Shown: positions 1 to 11,434, numbered from the stretch's first letter. The stretch is 64,000 nt of DNA from Siphonodentalium dalli (GCA_032622095.1 CP136067.1:180208556-180272555), one strand, 5' to 3'. Made by a program: numbers and translations. Notes: a model not told the origin generated them from the sequence alone.

Positions 1-137
1 AGGCCGGGTAGGATGGTCGGAACGCATTGTGCAATTCCCTTCACCCTTTCTTGATATATTCGATGAAAATCGATTATTGAGGCTGTTGATACTGTTCAGA
101 TACGGAGGCTGACCGGAGGCAAAGTAGGTTCAGATGT

Positions 138-590
138 TTAGCTTTTGCTGGTTGCTTTTAGCTTTTTTCTTTTTTTGTTTTTACTTTTCGGTGGATCTAA
201 TTCGTCTAAGACTGCCTTTGCTTTCATCCTAGTCTCTTCTGCTTTCTTAATTGATTCGTCTACTCTGGCGAGATATTTAGCTGATTCTTTTATGTAGTTT
301 TCTCTCCATAGGCGGGTGGCTTCTGTTTCTTGTTCGGTTGCCGGTGATATAGGATTGGCAGGCTCCGACTCGATGTATTCCGGAGTCTTCGGGATGAAGT
401 CGGAGGTGTCCGCATCTGGCCGTGGAGGCGATGGTGGTGGTGATTCCATCTCCTGGACAGACTGGTCCGGGATTTCGACTGCATGGGAGGAGCTGGCTGG
501 TGTAATGTCCGTCGCCTTCTTCTCTTTCCATGCGGCTAGTCTCTCGGCATCTCTTTTTTTCTTGATGGTGATTTCTTCTGACTGGACCAA
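138..590 (-). pseudogene. Gag/ORF1-like fragment of a retroelement
   Basis: Open frame of 150 codons ending in a Lys-rich tail (KSKNKKRKKLKATSKS). The frame opens just after an in-frame TAA and its first codon is TTG; the first ATG is residue 48, so the 5' part is probably missing. Residues 8-26 (TIKKKRDAERLAAWKEKKA) are basic and helical, residues 45-90 are Pro/Ser/Thr/Glu-rich, and residues 92-135 are strongly helical and charged, coiled-coil-like. This layout (basic helix, acidic Pro-rich linker, coiled coil, basic tail) recalls nucleic-acid-binding ORF1/Gag proteins of invertebrate retroelements. No zinc knuckle, protease or reverse transcriptase is visible. The repeat at 603-715 just upstream recurs at 57.3 kb, which supports a mobile origin. 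A rapidly evolving host protein is the alternative. Confidence 0.35.
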
Positions 591-602
591 GGGGCGTGTC
601 TT

Positions 603-715
603 TTAATATCCCTAAACCCCTCCCACTTCTAAGGGTTCCACACTCTATGGCTGCAAAAACTCCGCCCACGTCTCCCAAACCCTCAAAACCGAGTCATTGG
701 AATCTGTTGCCTCCG
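603..715. repeat. Dispersed repeat, copy 1 (second copy at 57.3 kb)
   Basis: Shares an ordered set of blocks with 57299-57440: CTTTTAATAT, the AGGGTTCCACACT block, CACGTCTCC, AAACCCT and GAGTCATTGGAATCTG. It abuts the gag-like frame and is probably part of the same element. Confidence 0.55.
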
Positions 716-763
716 CATTGAGATTAATGACATCTATCAACGCAGTTCTACCAGTGTCTACTG

Positions 764-1162
764 TTAACCCTTTACCCAACAGAACGGCCCTGTGCCAATG
801 CATTCTTTTATATATGCGAGTCGACCATAGGTCGCCTCGCATATATAAGAGAATGCATTGGCTTAACACATTAAAAATTATAAAATTGTTAAGGAATGTA
901 AGACAAAATGGTAAAAAGTGTTAAAAAAGAGTTTTTTTAGGCCAATGCATTCTCTTATATATGCGAGACGACCTATGGTCGACTCGCATATATAAGAGAA
1001 TGCATTGGCACAGGGCATAACTGTAACTATCACAATGTGGTCAAGGAGCCGGTTCCAATGATATCCATATTTGTATGGTTCTATTGAGACAGACCGAAGA
1101 TATTTTAGGCTGTTGAAGCTTTATTTGGCCGGTTTTGGCCGGTTTGTTGGGTAAAGGGTTAA
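764..1162 (+). mobile_element. Family A double-hairpin MITE, copy A1
   Basis: About 400 bp bounded by TTAA. Ends are TTAACCCTTTACCCAACA and its inverse TGTTGGGTAAAGGGTTAA, an 18-bp terminal inverted repeat. Two 69-bp hairpins (794-862 and 941-1009) sit in opposite orientation around an AT-rich linker; a unique ~150-bp right arm follows. TTAA targets and CCCTT-type ends are typical of piggyBac-superfamily non-autonomous elements. No transposase is present. The first hairpin has one arm mismatch (CATTCTTTTA). Confidence 0.8.
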
Positions 1163-1349
1163 CGTAGTCGAAAATCTACGGGATAATAAAGATATCCATT
1201 CAATGTATAGTCAATTTTGGACTACTGTTAACGCAACACGGTCACATTGAATGTCATTTCAATGCGGTTGTAATATTCCTCAATTGGCGACAATAACCAT
1301 CAGTGAAACATAACGCAGTGGAGGTGATCGTAAACGGAATGATCCTTAG

Positions 1350-1685
1350 TGAACGTTCAGACGACCACTATTCAATCGTAAGAGGAAAGATTTCCATCGT
1401 AGGAAGTAACCGCTTGTTGAACTGCGCATGCTCAAGTCAAAAACTAATATCAAGCACTGATTGATTTCAGATGCAAAATCGTGGCGTATGCTTGGCCAAC
1501 TCCAATTGTGACGTAAAAATCGTAGCTGGAATGATCGTAGTGTAGTCAATCACATGCTTATATAACGAACGCACACGATATCAATCATCTACGACGACAT
1601 CGCAATCGTGCGAACAAAGTATGCACGATTTCGTTGGGCCCGATTCCTCCAATTACGATTGAATCGTAGTCGTCTGAACGTTTGA
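1350..1685. mobile_element. MITE with ~30-bp inverted ends (AACGTTCAGACGAC)
   Basis: Left end AACGTTCAGACGACCACTAT and the inverse of the right end AACGTTCAGACGACTACGAT match at 17 of 20 positions or better, continuing into TCAATCGTAA on both sides. The interior carries many ATCGTAG-like motifs and no open frame. Superfamily not identified. Confidence 0.6.
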
Positions 1686-1689
1686 CCAG

Positions 1690-1970
1690 CGAAACACCAG
1701 GACATATTTGTCAATTTTTCATCATTTGTTATTATTTTTACAATTTTTTACAATTTTAATAATTTTTTCTTATATTCTTTAACTCTTTCAGTGCCAGACT
1801 TATTTTGTAGGTTTAGTGCCAGGGAATCTTACGTTTTTCATGGGCATCAAAATTATTACTATGAATACTTGGTGATAGTTTTGAGTTATAACATGCCCTA
1901 AGGTTTTATCCAGTTTTTAAATTCGCTATACCATGCTTAAGCTTACCCAAAAAAAATTCAATACAAATTT
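1690..1970 (+). repeat. Family D remnant without ends
   Basis: Colinear with 13185-13410 of element D1: AT-rich linker, then CTTTCAGTGCCAGACTTATT, the GGGAATCTTACG block, the GGGCATCAAAATTATTACTA block and the GCATGCTTAAGC-like block. The hairpin and right end are lacking. It places the element end motif CTTTCAGTGCCAG inside the body, as if two family D ends were fused. Confidence 0.6.
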
Positions 1971-2345
1971 GTGCCGGCCTGACATGCCTGTTTGGCCGAC
2001 AACATGCCTGTCAACCGATATGATGCCATGGCAAGATATATTGTCATATAACAGCGATTTCTTTACCTGTCTTATTGGCCAATAAAATAAATTAAGAATT
2101 CGTTCCTCGCGTGAAAATTTATGTTATAGTACGAACATCCTCGTGGTTGAGGTCCTCATGTAGTCGGTCACTTAATACATACTCAAAGAATTCTTGGAAA
2201 AATGACCACATGCTCGATTTTACTTCGCAATTTGGGAACTACGCATTCGTCAATATTTAACACATTTACGATGATTTTTCACAAGCAAATGTCTTGATGA
2301 ATATAAAACAATTAAACAGTGATTTATTTACAAACATCAATTTCA
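1971..2345. other. No recognisable feature
   Basis: A short GACATGCCTGT direct repeat occurs near 1980-2010; otherwise AT-rich unique sequence with nothing I can support. Confidence 0.4.
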
Positions 2346-2597
2346 ATGGAAAACTCTACATCACTTCCGAATGGACACTCGGAACTACCGGATCGTTCAA
2401 TGAAATTGTTCAGTTGCGCTGTGGAAGCCGAAGATAAAATTATTGGCGCAATCAACAATCGCATTCAAATCACACCAATTGTTATTGTAATCGACCCATT
2501 CTACCCGCTGTCAGTTCATAATCCAGCTAATCTAAATTACTTCATGATTGGAAAATCATCAGACAAAAATAATATAATTGTTCTTGCAAAGAGTTGA
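2346..2597 (+). CDS. Hypothetical 83-residue frame
   Basis: ATG in a fair context (TCAATGG), 83 codons to a stop, starting MENSTSLPNGHSELPDRS. Composition is balanced for such AT-rich DNA, with a hydrophobic strand-like stretch (TPIVIVIDPFYPL) in the middle. I recognise no domain, signal peptide or membrane segment. No clear splice site or promoter frames it. It may be an exon, a decayed element frame, or chance. Confidence 0.2.
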   Translation: MENSTSLPNGHSELPDRSMKLFSCAVEAEDKIIGAINNRIQITPIVIVIDPFYPLSVHNPANLNYFMIGKSSDKNNIIVLAKS

Positions 2598-3428
2598 ATA
2601 TTTTTCAATCCAGTCAGGGGGGATTTCCGGGCACGTATGCCGGGTGGGTGGGTGGTCAATGGGACCAACAAGCATTTTTTCTGCAACTCAAACACATATT
2701 TCCTGCATGTTTTTTGACTGTTTTTTGCAATGAGTTTGGATTAAAACACCTTCGAATAAGAGAAATAATGTAATTCTAACTGCTAAACTGACTGCAGGCA
2801 GTTATCGTGTATTATTTTTTTGCAAATTTTGAAATCCAAGAATGGCCGCTGGCAGCCATGTTTTTTTGGCCGAATGACCCCAAAATGACTCGTTCCTATT
2901 TACATGTTATGTTAACATCGATGACAAATAGTATGCACATAAATTCATATACAGCTGTTTACAGTGTATTTCCCCCCGCAAATCTCTGTTTTAGTGCCAA
3001 AAAGGGGTGGGTGACTAAAAATGGTCGGAAAAACTTTTGGACGCGGGGGGTGGGTGGGTCCCAACAAGGGTCGAAAAGTAAAAATCACTCTACGTGCCTA
3101 AAAAAAATGTCCGACACCCTCCCCCCCCCCCTTCTGACCCAGTTAGTATTTTCTCCTAACCAAAATATGGTAATACATACCAAATAAGGAATTTACTATG
3201 ATAGTATTGTGAGTTGTAAGTTGTGGACGCACCAAATTAGGGGTTTTACAACCGTCATAATTCTCGCGAATCGAAATATAAGGAAATGACGCAATATCGT
3301 GACTGCTTATAAACAATTATGCGCTTTTTGCGAGAAAATAAGCAACGCGAGAACTGCATTTTCTCTGACACAAAGCGTGTTTTGTGAATAATATCACATT
3401 CATATAATCATTATGCTATACTATATAG
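2598..3428. other. Non-coding, homopolymer-rich stretch
   Basis: Holds GGGTGGGTGGG-like runs (near 2640 and 3045), a C-run at 3121-3131, and an AATGGCCGC...GCAGCCATG motif near 2843 that resembles the AAGATGGCC...AATGGCCGCC motif of the repeats at 52.9, 53.7 and 55.1 kb. No gene supported. Confidence 0.4.
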
Positions 3429-3516
3429 ATAATGAATGGCTTGGAGTTGACTATGCCAAAATAGTCGTCCTCGAGGACCACTATTTTGGCATAGTCAACG
3501 ACAAGACATTCATTAT
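3429..3516. repeat. 88-bp hairpin
   Basis: GTTGACTATGCCAAAATAGT (3446-3465) pairs with its inverse near 3480-3499 around a CGTCCTCGAGGACCA centre; outer arms ATAATGAATG and CATTCATTAT also pair. Possible short foldback element. Confidence 0.7.
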
Positions 3517-4386
3517 TTATTATATTATATCGAACATTTGTCGGCATTGGTGCCAATTCTCACACAATTTCTCTGTCTGATTTGTCACAATTTTATTTAC
3601 CGTGAATTTTGGAAATCGGTCTCAGATTTTACAATTTACGGCAATCTTTTGACGATGGCAGGGGGGGGGGCATAAATATGTTATTAGTTACATCTAACAG
3701 CATCTCTTCGTGATTCATGCATTTATTTCTATATATATGTCATTAGCAAAGATATTTTGGCGAAATTTTAGAAGTTAACTTGCTTAACTTCGACTAGAAC
3801 GGAAATAACGTCCACTGGCATTAAAAAATTAGGATTGGCCGCTTGCCAACTAAACGGACAAACTATTAAATACACTGGATAGCAATGATCGGGCATTTGT
3901 AAGATCATTACAATACGCCAATAAATCTAATGATATACCAACATTGCAATAATTATCGTACATGTTATACTTTAAGATTGGTCGTATTTTCAAGGCGGCA
4001 ACCCAATTTTGCGAAATGAGTTTGTTACTATAAATAGAAAAAGAATAGTAGGCATGTAGGAATCCTTCTGGGGTACTATCGTAAAATAGTATAGCAGTGT
4101 GTAGCCAATCAGAATGCGAGAAAGTCACGTGAGATATAATATTATATAATAGTATCTTCTTGAGGAAATCATCATAATTTGATAAATGTTAGTTCTAAAC
4201 TATAACCTAAATGAAGGCCGCCCGTCCCTTTAAGCACACATCCAGCTATATAAATTATTTAGGCTGAAGTACCGTACTGCCAAAAATCATTTGCGCAAAT
4301 CATTTACGATGAAGTTCAAATGAAAATTAATATTAATATGCACTAAACTCAAATTGACTCGACGCCATGAATAATGTGATTACTGA
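3517..4386. other. No gene; possible element remnant
   Basis: A G10 run lies at 3661. The motif GGCCGCCCGTCCCTTTAAG near 4212 matches the end of the element at 8409-8935, so the sequence to its left may be a decayed copy. Small open frames here look like chance. Confidence 0.35.
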
Positions 4387-4413
4387 CCCCCCCCCCCCCC
4401 CCCCCCCCCCCCC
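4387..4413. repeat. Poly(C) run of 27
   Basis: Uninterrupted run of 27 C. Long C tracts also occur at 3121, 52718 and 53561 and G tracts at 3661 and 29148; their lengths may be inaccurate in the assembly. Confidence 0.9.
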
Positions 4414-4757
4414 AACCACGCTGGGTATTTCACCTGTCATCAAAACATGATATGAACATGCAGTAATGTTTTCTTTGTTTGAAATTCCTGTATGTGTCAT
4501 TGAAAAGATTTATATCCAGAACAATATGTGAAATTTTAAGTAAATCTATGTACATGTCATTTCATATACTAGTGCATGTCATTTTATAAGACCTGTATGT
4601 TATATTTTATAGAGGACGGTCAGCTAGAAGTCTTGCTGTGGAAGTAAATTGATTGGAAGACGTACACTGGACCAAATTTGGAACTTGGATGTATTCAATT
4701 TACAACGGTAAGTTTTTATATAAATACTGATCACTTTGAAGATGCATAATCTGATTT

Positions 4758-4850
4758 GACGCCCCCTAAATACTATTTCTTCGGCTTCGGGATTAAATAA
4801 TATTTGATTTGAGTCGAGGAACCTATCCCTCAAAGCTCTGACAATAACAA
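4758..4850 (+). repeat. Family F fragment, copy F0
   Basis: Matches the left part of copies F2 and F5: CTATTTCTTCGGCTTCGGG, TATTTGATT, GAGTCGAGGAACC and CAAAGCTC in the same order. Truncated on the right. Confidence 0.6.
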
Positions 4851-5224
4851 ACTGTCGGGGAAAAACATGCTAAAAGTTAAAAATGGAAAACAAATTGGAT
4901 CGAGGGGTGCGTTGGTTCCAAAATTGGCCAATGGTAAAAATGTGTCCCAAAAGTTTCTGACTGTCCCCTGTTTTTGTATTTGTATTTGTTGGTAAAGAAC
5001 TAATATGGATGACTAAAATGGCTATTGGTGTAAATTTCCGTTGTTGTTCATGTTGTAACTCGATGATCCGGGGACAATCAAATCGGACTGTGCATCCATC
5101 TTTAACAAACAACCTTATGTTGTATGTTTGTTTAATTTATGTGTACATTCCCTACCTATGGAAACAGTCCAAACAAATAATAAACAATTCCAACGTATAA
5201 TCTCTAATTTTCAATTGAACCAAT

Positions 5225-5670
5225 CCAAACTTGAGTTATCATCCGGAAACCAAAGAAAAAAGAAGGAAAATTGAATTTCCTCAGTCGAAAAAGTCCATAA
5301 CTCTAGGAAAAATCATCGGATCAAACTCAAATTCGAACTTGACCTGTATCTTGATACGACTGATCCACAAAAAACGGTATTTGCAATTAAGGATCAAAAC
5401 TTCAGATATCATCCGGAAACCGAAAAAGTGAGAAATTTTCTAAGTAAAATCAAATGTTGAAAAAAGGGAAATAACTCCATAAAAGAACATCGGACCAGAA
5501 GTGCAGAGCACATGTGCTCTTGGTTGAGACACCTACATACCAAGTTTCAATAAAATCGGATGATCATTACTGGAGTTATAACTCCGGACGCACGGACGGA
5601 CGCACGGATACATGACCAGACGGACGACGGACAGACGGAGCTGATTACAATAGTCCCCAGAAAATAAATT
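5225..5670 (+). repeat. Dispersed repeat with GGACGGACG motif
   Basis: Contains two ATCATCCGGAAACC blocks (5238 and 5408), a TCATTACTGGAGTTATAACT block, then GGACGGACGCACGG and GACGGACGACGGACAGACGG. This composition is typical of a common class of mollusc dispersed repeats. No coding capacity. Confidence 0.5.
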
Positions 5671-5865
5671 TTACCGGGGACAATAATACCTGTGAAGGGT
5701 AACTGGAGATAAAAAAAAAAACAGGGGCTAGGGCGGGGGTGAATAATCACCGCATTTCGCACTTTAATTCACAGAATACTGATGACGCTATATAAACTTA
5801 ATGAACCATAGCCACGATCGCCTTATAATTGGCGTTATAAATATCCAATAACCTGATGTGCTTTT

Positions 5866-6140
5866 AAAGTGATGTGAAACACTCCACTGAGGTGTTCCCG
5901 GACCTGCGGACGGAATAACAAATAATCAGGCCAAAATAAGTTATCCAAATAGTCAGAAAACTACATCATTGTTATAAACAAATTAAACGCAGTGACAAGT
6001 ATTGGGACAATCATTTCAATCATGTTTATACTCAATAAGGTGCCGTGAATAAAGTAGTAAATATTCACATTTGTGCGTAGTTCAACCGTTGTGTTCTCTG
6101 AAATGGTACAGTGGATATGGTTGGAATTTTAGTTCTTAAT
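5866..6140 (+). repeat. Family G copy (divergent)
   Basis: Begins GTGATGTGAAACACTCC and shares with the 51243 copy the blocks GTAAATATT, GCGTAGTTCA and TGTTCTCTGAAATGG in order. Confidence 0.5.
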
Positions 6141-8408
6141 CTCATGTTTTTGCTACATAATTCCAGTGGGGATAGTGTTTGGATACTAACTGATTATTTA
6201 TATACACCCATTTATGCCTGTTTAAAAAAATGGGATGTGTTATGTTATTATGTATTATGCCGTGTGTCTGTCTATTAGTTCACTTTTGGATTCCAAATGA
6301 TAACTTTAGATAGTCGCAACTGAGTTGAATGAAATTTTGAATGTGTTTATTTACTTGTACAAAATACAGGTCAAGTTCGAGTTTTGGTTCAGCACGTCAA
6401 TTTCACCAGAGTTAAAGGCCTTTTGTTGGAATTACCATGGGCGTATTTTGCCACGCCCTAACAATGCTTTTTATATTCAATGAAATAAGTATGCAAAATA
6501 TGTCTTTAAATCTGACTTTTCCTAAAAATAGTATTTTATGCATTTCTTTTCAGATTATGTTCACTGGCATTGGAAACTTTAGTACCAGAACGTGCACAGC
6601 ATACATAGGAGGCATGTGTGTTATCTGTGCAGATACAATCTGTTATTCGTCAACTTTTCATACATAAATATTGTACCACAATATACAAGTGTGATGCAGC
6701 CTGTGGGACTTTAGTAGTATAATCATGCTATGCTGTCAAGTACTGGTATATTCATCCGATGCCAATGTAGAGGAGCTTGCGGATCTTTAAATTACTACTG
6801 CATGGAATGTGTAGAATCAGATGAGCTGTCGTTCTTGGGAATGTTCAATATAAGCAGATGTGTGATAAACTATATATTAAGTGTTAATTCATTGCAATTG
6901 TTGCAATGGTGAGGTGTACACAGAAGACAGGAATAGACACTGCGTGGAAGAATGGCTAGTACAGAAATAATGTCTATTAAGTTAGTAATTACAAGTAGTA
7001 CTAATCTCTATGTTAATTATTCATTTGGTATTATGAGATCCCACATGATATCCAGGTTGATTTGATCAAATTATCACTGTTCCTGTACTGTATTGTGTAA
7101 TTTAACTTGAATTTGATTGAAATACTGAAGGCTGAACTCAAACTATTTGAAGTTTTCACAGATGAAAGCTAGATAAAGTCAAGCATACTTTACAGTATGA
7201 TTCCAACTGTTAAACTTAAGTTAAATCTTTTTGTAAACTTACATGTCTTATGTGAATATATATATATAGCTTGTTATGATATGAACTGGGATCTGAATTA
7301 AAAAAACAAGATTTTTTTTGTTTTTTTTGGTCAAATTATTTTTTTTTTTTTGGGGCGCCATCCCAAACCGGTAAACCGGTAAATGAAAAACGGCCTTGAT
7401 ATGTCCCTGGAAAGAAAAACATAAATGACAAAATTATGGTTAGTCACAAGCATTTGGGGTCACTTTGACTAGCCCACACCTTTCAGCGGTTCACTATGCA
7501 TAAATCTGATGTTAGTCATAGTGACTAATTACACCAAGAATAACTCTAATTAAAACACTGCCTTGAACTAAGCTTAATATTCATTGCTAAATATTCAATT
7601 TACATTTTATCTGAGTTCTATTGAATCTATAATTGAACGAATGTCATGGGAGTATATTATGAGTTACGGGACACCATAGCCGACCACCAAGCGTCCCGTA
7701 ACGTATTTATTATGTCAGTAGACAAAATCCAGCATATCCCTTTATATAATCGTCGCTGTAATTTATTGTAATTTGGTAAGATAAATGTGTCGTCTATGGC
7801 CATTAACTTACGTAACGTCACAGTGACGCGTCATGTGCGTTGACATTCAACGCATTGAATCAATGGCTAATTACCAAAAGTAGGACAACTTGTTGAGTTT
7901 GATAGTTAATTTATGAGTCTTTAGAATTCCTCAAATATATCGCATGCATGATTTGGTACATGGTACTATGTCTTTAAATTCACAGAAAAAGATTTCCGAC
8001 AGATATCCCCTTTCTTGGCGCCAAAATACACCAAACATATTCCCGAGGCGACTGATTTTATGAAAAAACAAGATGGCGGATAAGCACCTAATATTGATTT
8101 CTTATTAGGTCACCGACCTAATATGTGTATCGACGCTGATTGGCTATTAGCACGAGCTGACATCATATAATGGCATATATATCAGAAGTTAACTCCCACA
8201 TCAGAGGCTACACTATTAGCATAACATGTTCTTATTACGTGACACCACAGCTATCTCGAAAAAATTACCTAGCTAAAAAGACCTTTATACCACAAACTAG
8301 TGTTATACCTCTCAATCGGTCAGTACTGAAATCTGTGTTTTAGAGAATGGATTGAAAGTTTGTCCTGCTTTCAGTTCGTTCTCTTATTCTGGATGACATA
8401 TCGTCTGG
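6141..8408. other. Long stretch without supported gene
   Basis: AT-rich sequence with only short frames. A Cys-containing frame at 6730-6912 has no signal peptide or splice support. A small hairpin lies at 7663-7702, a T-rich patch at 7300-7352 and a short CCTAATAT...ATTAGG repeat near 8085. Confidence 0.4.
7663..7702. repeat. Small hairpin
   Basis: GTTACGGGAC and GTCCCGTAAC are perfect inverse arms of 10 bp around a 20-nt loop. Confidence 0.6.
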
Positions 8409-8935
8409 TTAAAGATACGGGCGGCGTTGGCGGTGGGATGCTGTTAAAATATTCACCTCCGTCAAAAACCACCATTAACAGAAAGAATAGTATAATATAG
8501 ACAGACCTTGTTCTTATACCAATCAGAAATATTGCATAAACAGTATGTTAATGTCAATGTTTTTCCCTCTGTAATGTAAACAAAAGCAAAATACGTTACG
8601 TTACCTGGCTTTTGTTTAGATCCGGATATGGTAAACATAAAGAGCGTTATTTGTTACTGTTTTCCTGATATGGAAATAATAAAGAGCGTTTATTTCATTT
8701 ATGTGGGATTAACCAATAGAATTGCGCTGTGTTATGTAAACAGAAGCACAACTTCTGTAGCACGAGCAGACTCTTGTTTACGATCACCATCGTACGTCTT
8801 GATGACAATATACTATTTACGCGCTGATTATGTTTGGCAAATGAACAAAACTATATATATTTTAATATTCCTTCTGCTGATGGCGATTTGAACAAATATG
8901 AATATTTCTGCAACGAACGCCGCCCGTGCCTTTAA
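8409..8935. mobile_element. Element J with ~20-bp inverted ends
   Basis: Left end TTAAAGATACGGGCGGCGTT and the inverse of the right end TTAAAGGCACGGGCGGCGTT match at 18 of 20 positions. The interior has a partial direct repeat (GATATGG plus AAATAAAGAGCGTT, near 8624 and 8667). Related fragments occur near 4212, 41.47-41.59 and 49.62 kb. No transposase frame. Confidence 0.6.
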
Positions 8936-9200
8936 GTATTGAAATTATTTGCTCATAGTTTCCACCAGATTACATGTTCACCTTCTCAGTGACTCAGAAA
9001 AGTTAGTAATTATGACTCATTCCTGGTTGACTAACACAATTTTAGACTATATACATGTATATCTGTATGTAATATCATGTTAAGTTTAGCACAACACAAG
9101 ACCAAACTCGCATGCAAAAATCTATGAATAGAAACCCCAATCTCAAGAAAATATATACGGAAATGTATCAACCAATTTACTGAGGCGTCCCCAAATGCAA

Positions 9201-9513
9201 TTAGGGGCCTCGATGTTTCAATTGGTTAGGGGTACACTCCAAGCCGTTTCGTCCTCCAGCACTGGCGATGATGGTTCAAATGCACATGTTTCCATTGTGG
9301 ACTTTGTAACTCGAATTCGTTATCTGGTGGAGTTGTCAGTTACTCGCCGATGGTCGGTGTTTTGCGCACATGGTCGACGAGTTTATCAGCCATTGAAATC
9401 ACTGTTAGATTAGCCGTAAGTGTGCGGATTTCCTCCACCACTAAATCTGGCAATGTCGTGATATGGCTTTAGTTGCTGAAAGCGACATTAAACCCCAATC
9501 AATCAATCAATTA
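9201..9513 (+). mobile_element. tRNA-derived SINE with AATC tail
   Basis: The head (GGGGCCTCGATGTTTCAATT...GGTTCAAATGC) resembles a tRNA with a decayed A box and a B-box-like GGTTCAAAT. A SINE core follows (GGATTTCCTCCACCAC) and then TTGCTGAAAGCGACATTAAA and CAATCAATCAATCAATT. This 3' end and tail are characteristic of mollusc SINEs. Decayed; presumably once transcribed by RNA polymerase III and moved by a LINE. Confidence 0.7.
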
Positions 9514-9984
9514 ACCAAATGAAATTAAAATGTAGTACTGTGAAAACTTTTTTTGCACAGGAACGACGTACGTCAACTTGTGAAGTGGCAACATATGTGT
9601 TTTCAGTTACCCATAATTATGCTGTGGTTAAGGAGTCTGAGAGCTTTCCGATGAATGGCAACAAGACATATTTCCGACTAAATCCTGAAAAGTTACCCAT
9701 AATTATGCTGTGGTTAAGGAGTCGATTAATTAGGGCATTACTGTACTTCTCCTGAAACGACGTTGAATAGACCAACAGTTTGTGTTGGTACGAAATTGGA
9801 AGGGATTCAGTTATGTAGTATGCATGCTACACATTCAAACTGTTTGATGAAATATAAAAATAGAGCATGTCTTGTCGTTGACTACATGTGTATGGTATCC
9901 AGTGGGTGTGTATATTCGTGAACTATACCCACACAGCAGGTCACTTTACCCGCACAGTCAACTTCCAGCCACGCTCTATGTATT
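9514..9984. other. No gene; short direct repeat
   Basis: A ~34-bp block beginning GTTACCCATAATTATGCTGT occurs twice, near 9607 and 9692. Nothing else recognised. Confidence 0.5.
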
Positions 9985-10401
9985 ACAGATGCATAATCAG
10001 AATTAACGCTCTCAAATTACTATTTCTTAGGCTTCGCGAATGGGTAAAAAAAATATTTGATTCGAGTCAAGGAATATATATATATTGATTTTTGAAATTT
10101 GTTATTTCCCGAGATATGTAATTTTTGGCGGCCTGGCAAATATTCGTCAAGACGACTGACTCGGACCAAATTGCGGATGAAGATTGACAGCTCCGAGTGG
10201 CTTTCGGTGTTAGATATTTGACAATCAGGTCAAATTTCGTTGAACAAAACGTTGATAAATAACACGTTTTGAGCTATTTTATACTATAGTTGACTGTGGG
10301 CAATTAATCGATTCTGATAACTGAAGCGGCATTTTTTTTTTAATGTTGTTGTTGGATTCTGTTGATATGGGGACCATCGATTTGGATTGAATACCCTTAA
10401 A
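9985..10401 (+). repeat. Family F copy F1
   Basis: Aligns in order with F2 and F5: TTCTTAGGCTTCG, TTTGATTCGAGTC, GGATGAAGATTGACAG, TTTCGTTGAACAAAA, TTGATAAATAACACGTTTTG, AATCGATTCTGATAACT, GTTGTTGTTG and GATATGGGGACC. Right end GGATTGAATACCCTTAAA. Non-coding, about 420-470 bp. Confidence 0.75.
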
Positions 10402-10414
10402 TATGCCATTGATG

Positions 10415-10690
10415 TTACAATTCAAGAACGAGGACACATTTATATCTGTTTCGTGTAGTTGTATTTGTGATTTTGCGAAAGCTCTCTATTTTGCAAGAAA
10501 TGCGAGTTTTTGATTGACATGTATCGGTGACGTCGGGAGGGCACGGTGGTCTCCAATCACACAAATTCACGTCACGAGGATAGAAGACCAACGCAGCATC
10601 TGTCATCGCCACTCGTACCCCACATTCCTCTGAACAGGCAATCTGCAACAAGAAAACCATAGTCAGAAATGGTAACGCGCTCAAGGTCAT
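10415..10690 (-). CDS. Candidate secreted Cys-rich protein or exon
   Basis: 91 codons on the minus strand. Read from its ATG, the N-terminus (MTLSALPFLTMVFLLQIACS) looks like a signal peptide with likely cleavage after the ACS region. The rest has eight cysteines (...SEECGVRV...LCDWRPPCPP...DTCQ...ISCK...YKC), consistent with a disulfide-rich secreted domain. There is a competing reading: TTTTCTTGTTGCAG just inside the frame is a good splice acceptor, so an exon could start at 10642 in the same frame (IACSEECGV). The mini-exon at 23313-23381 starts with the same phase and a similar CAG|AT(C/T)GC(C/T) junction. Family unknown to me. Element F1 lies 14 bp downstream. Confidence 0.35.
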   Translation of the reverse strand: MTLSALPFLTMVFLLQIACSEECGVRVAMTDAALVFYPRDVNLCDWRPPCPPDVTDTCQSKTRISCKIESFRKITNTTTRNRYKCVLVLEL

Positions 10691-11157
10691 ATATTATATA
10701 CCCATGATTGTAATTATAGAATATAAAACATATTGGTTTCGCGAATGACCAACTCAGAATTCCGTTAAAATAACAATAACAACCAGCACCTAATTAACGA
10801 ACCGGCGGCCGACTCATCAGTGGGCTGCAGAACTAAAAATATCTATAAAAGTTGAAATATAATACTTACAAATTATCATTTCTTTTATTTGTAATTGACA
10901 TAACTTGTCACAAACCAAAAATCAACATTATTGACATAACGTTAATTAACGACAATAAACGAAATTGAAATTCCCAACTACACCTTTTACCGGACTCGGC
11001 CACCGACTCGCAGTTCGACTTTTAATCATCCCAATATTTCGTATTCTTTAAATAAAACACCCATGTTAATGTCAGCGCCCGTAGCAATCTAGTATCTCTA
11101 TGACAGTATACACGCGGCGCGCGCGTAATAATAAAGAAATGACGAAATCAAACAATG
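10691..11157. other. No recognisable feature
   Basis: Unique AT-rich sequence. Short GC patches (ACCGGCGGCCGACTC, GGACTCGGCCACCGACTC) and a (GC)n patch near 11110 are the only notable composition. Confidence 0.4.
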
Positions 11158-11408
11158 TTAACCCTTCCATTACTGGAGCTTCCTGAAATTTTGCGAAAAC
11201 GTTGTGCTAATGCATTATCTTATATATGCGAGTCTCCCATATGGTGCCTCGCATATATAAGAGAATAGATTGGCCTAAAATATTTACCTTGACCTTGTAA
11301 GCCAGTGCATTCTCTTATATATACGAGGCTCCATATGGGAGACTCGCATATATATGCATAAGAGAATGCACTGACACATGTTTTAATGCTGCACCAGCGC
11401 AGCATTAA
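11158..11408 (+). mobile_element. Family C double-hairpin MITE, copy C1
   Basis: Starts TTAACCCTTCCATTACTGGA then GCTTCCTGAAATTTTGCG. Two divergent hairpins (about 11203-11272 and 11302-11373) with CTCCCATATGG-type centres instead of CGACCATAGGTCG. The right part GCTGCACCAGCGCAGC matches copies C2-C4. The right end is eroded; a TTAA at 11405 is the likely boundary. Confidence 0.65.
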
Positions 11409-11434
11409 CTAAACCCTTTTTTCAAGCCTTGGGA

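Noticed and set aside
697-924. Frames reading CQCILLYMR and related peptides in many places
   Set aside because: These are translations of the 69-bp hairpin module and recur wherever it does.
4387-4413. Telomere-like or quadruplex origin for the poly(C) run
   Set aside because: Plain homopolymer; no telomeric TTAGGG or TTAGG repeats nearby.
6730-6912. Small Cys-containing frame as a second peptide gene
   Set aside because: No signal peptide, no dibasic site, no splice or promoter context.
9201-9275. Functional tRNA gene
   Set aside because: The A box is decayed and the sequence continues into a SINE core and AATC tail; no complete cloverleaf.
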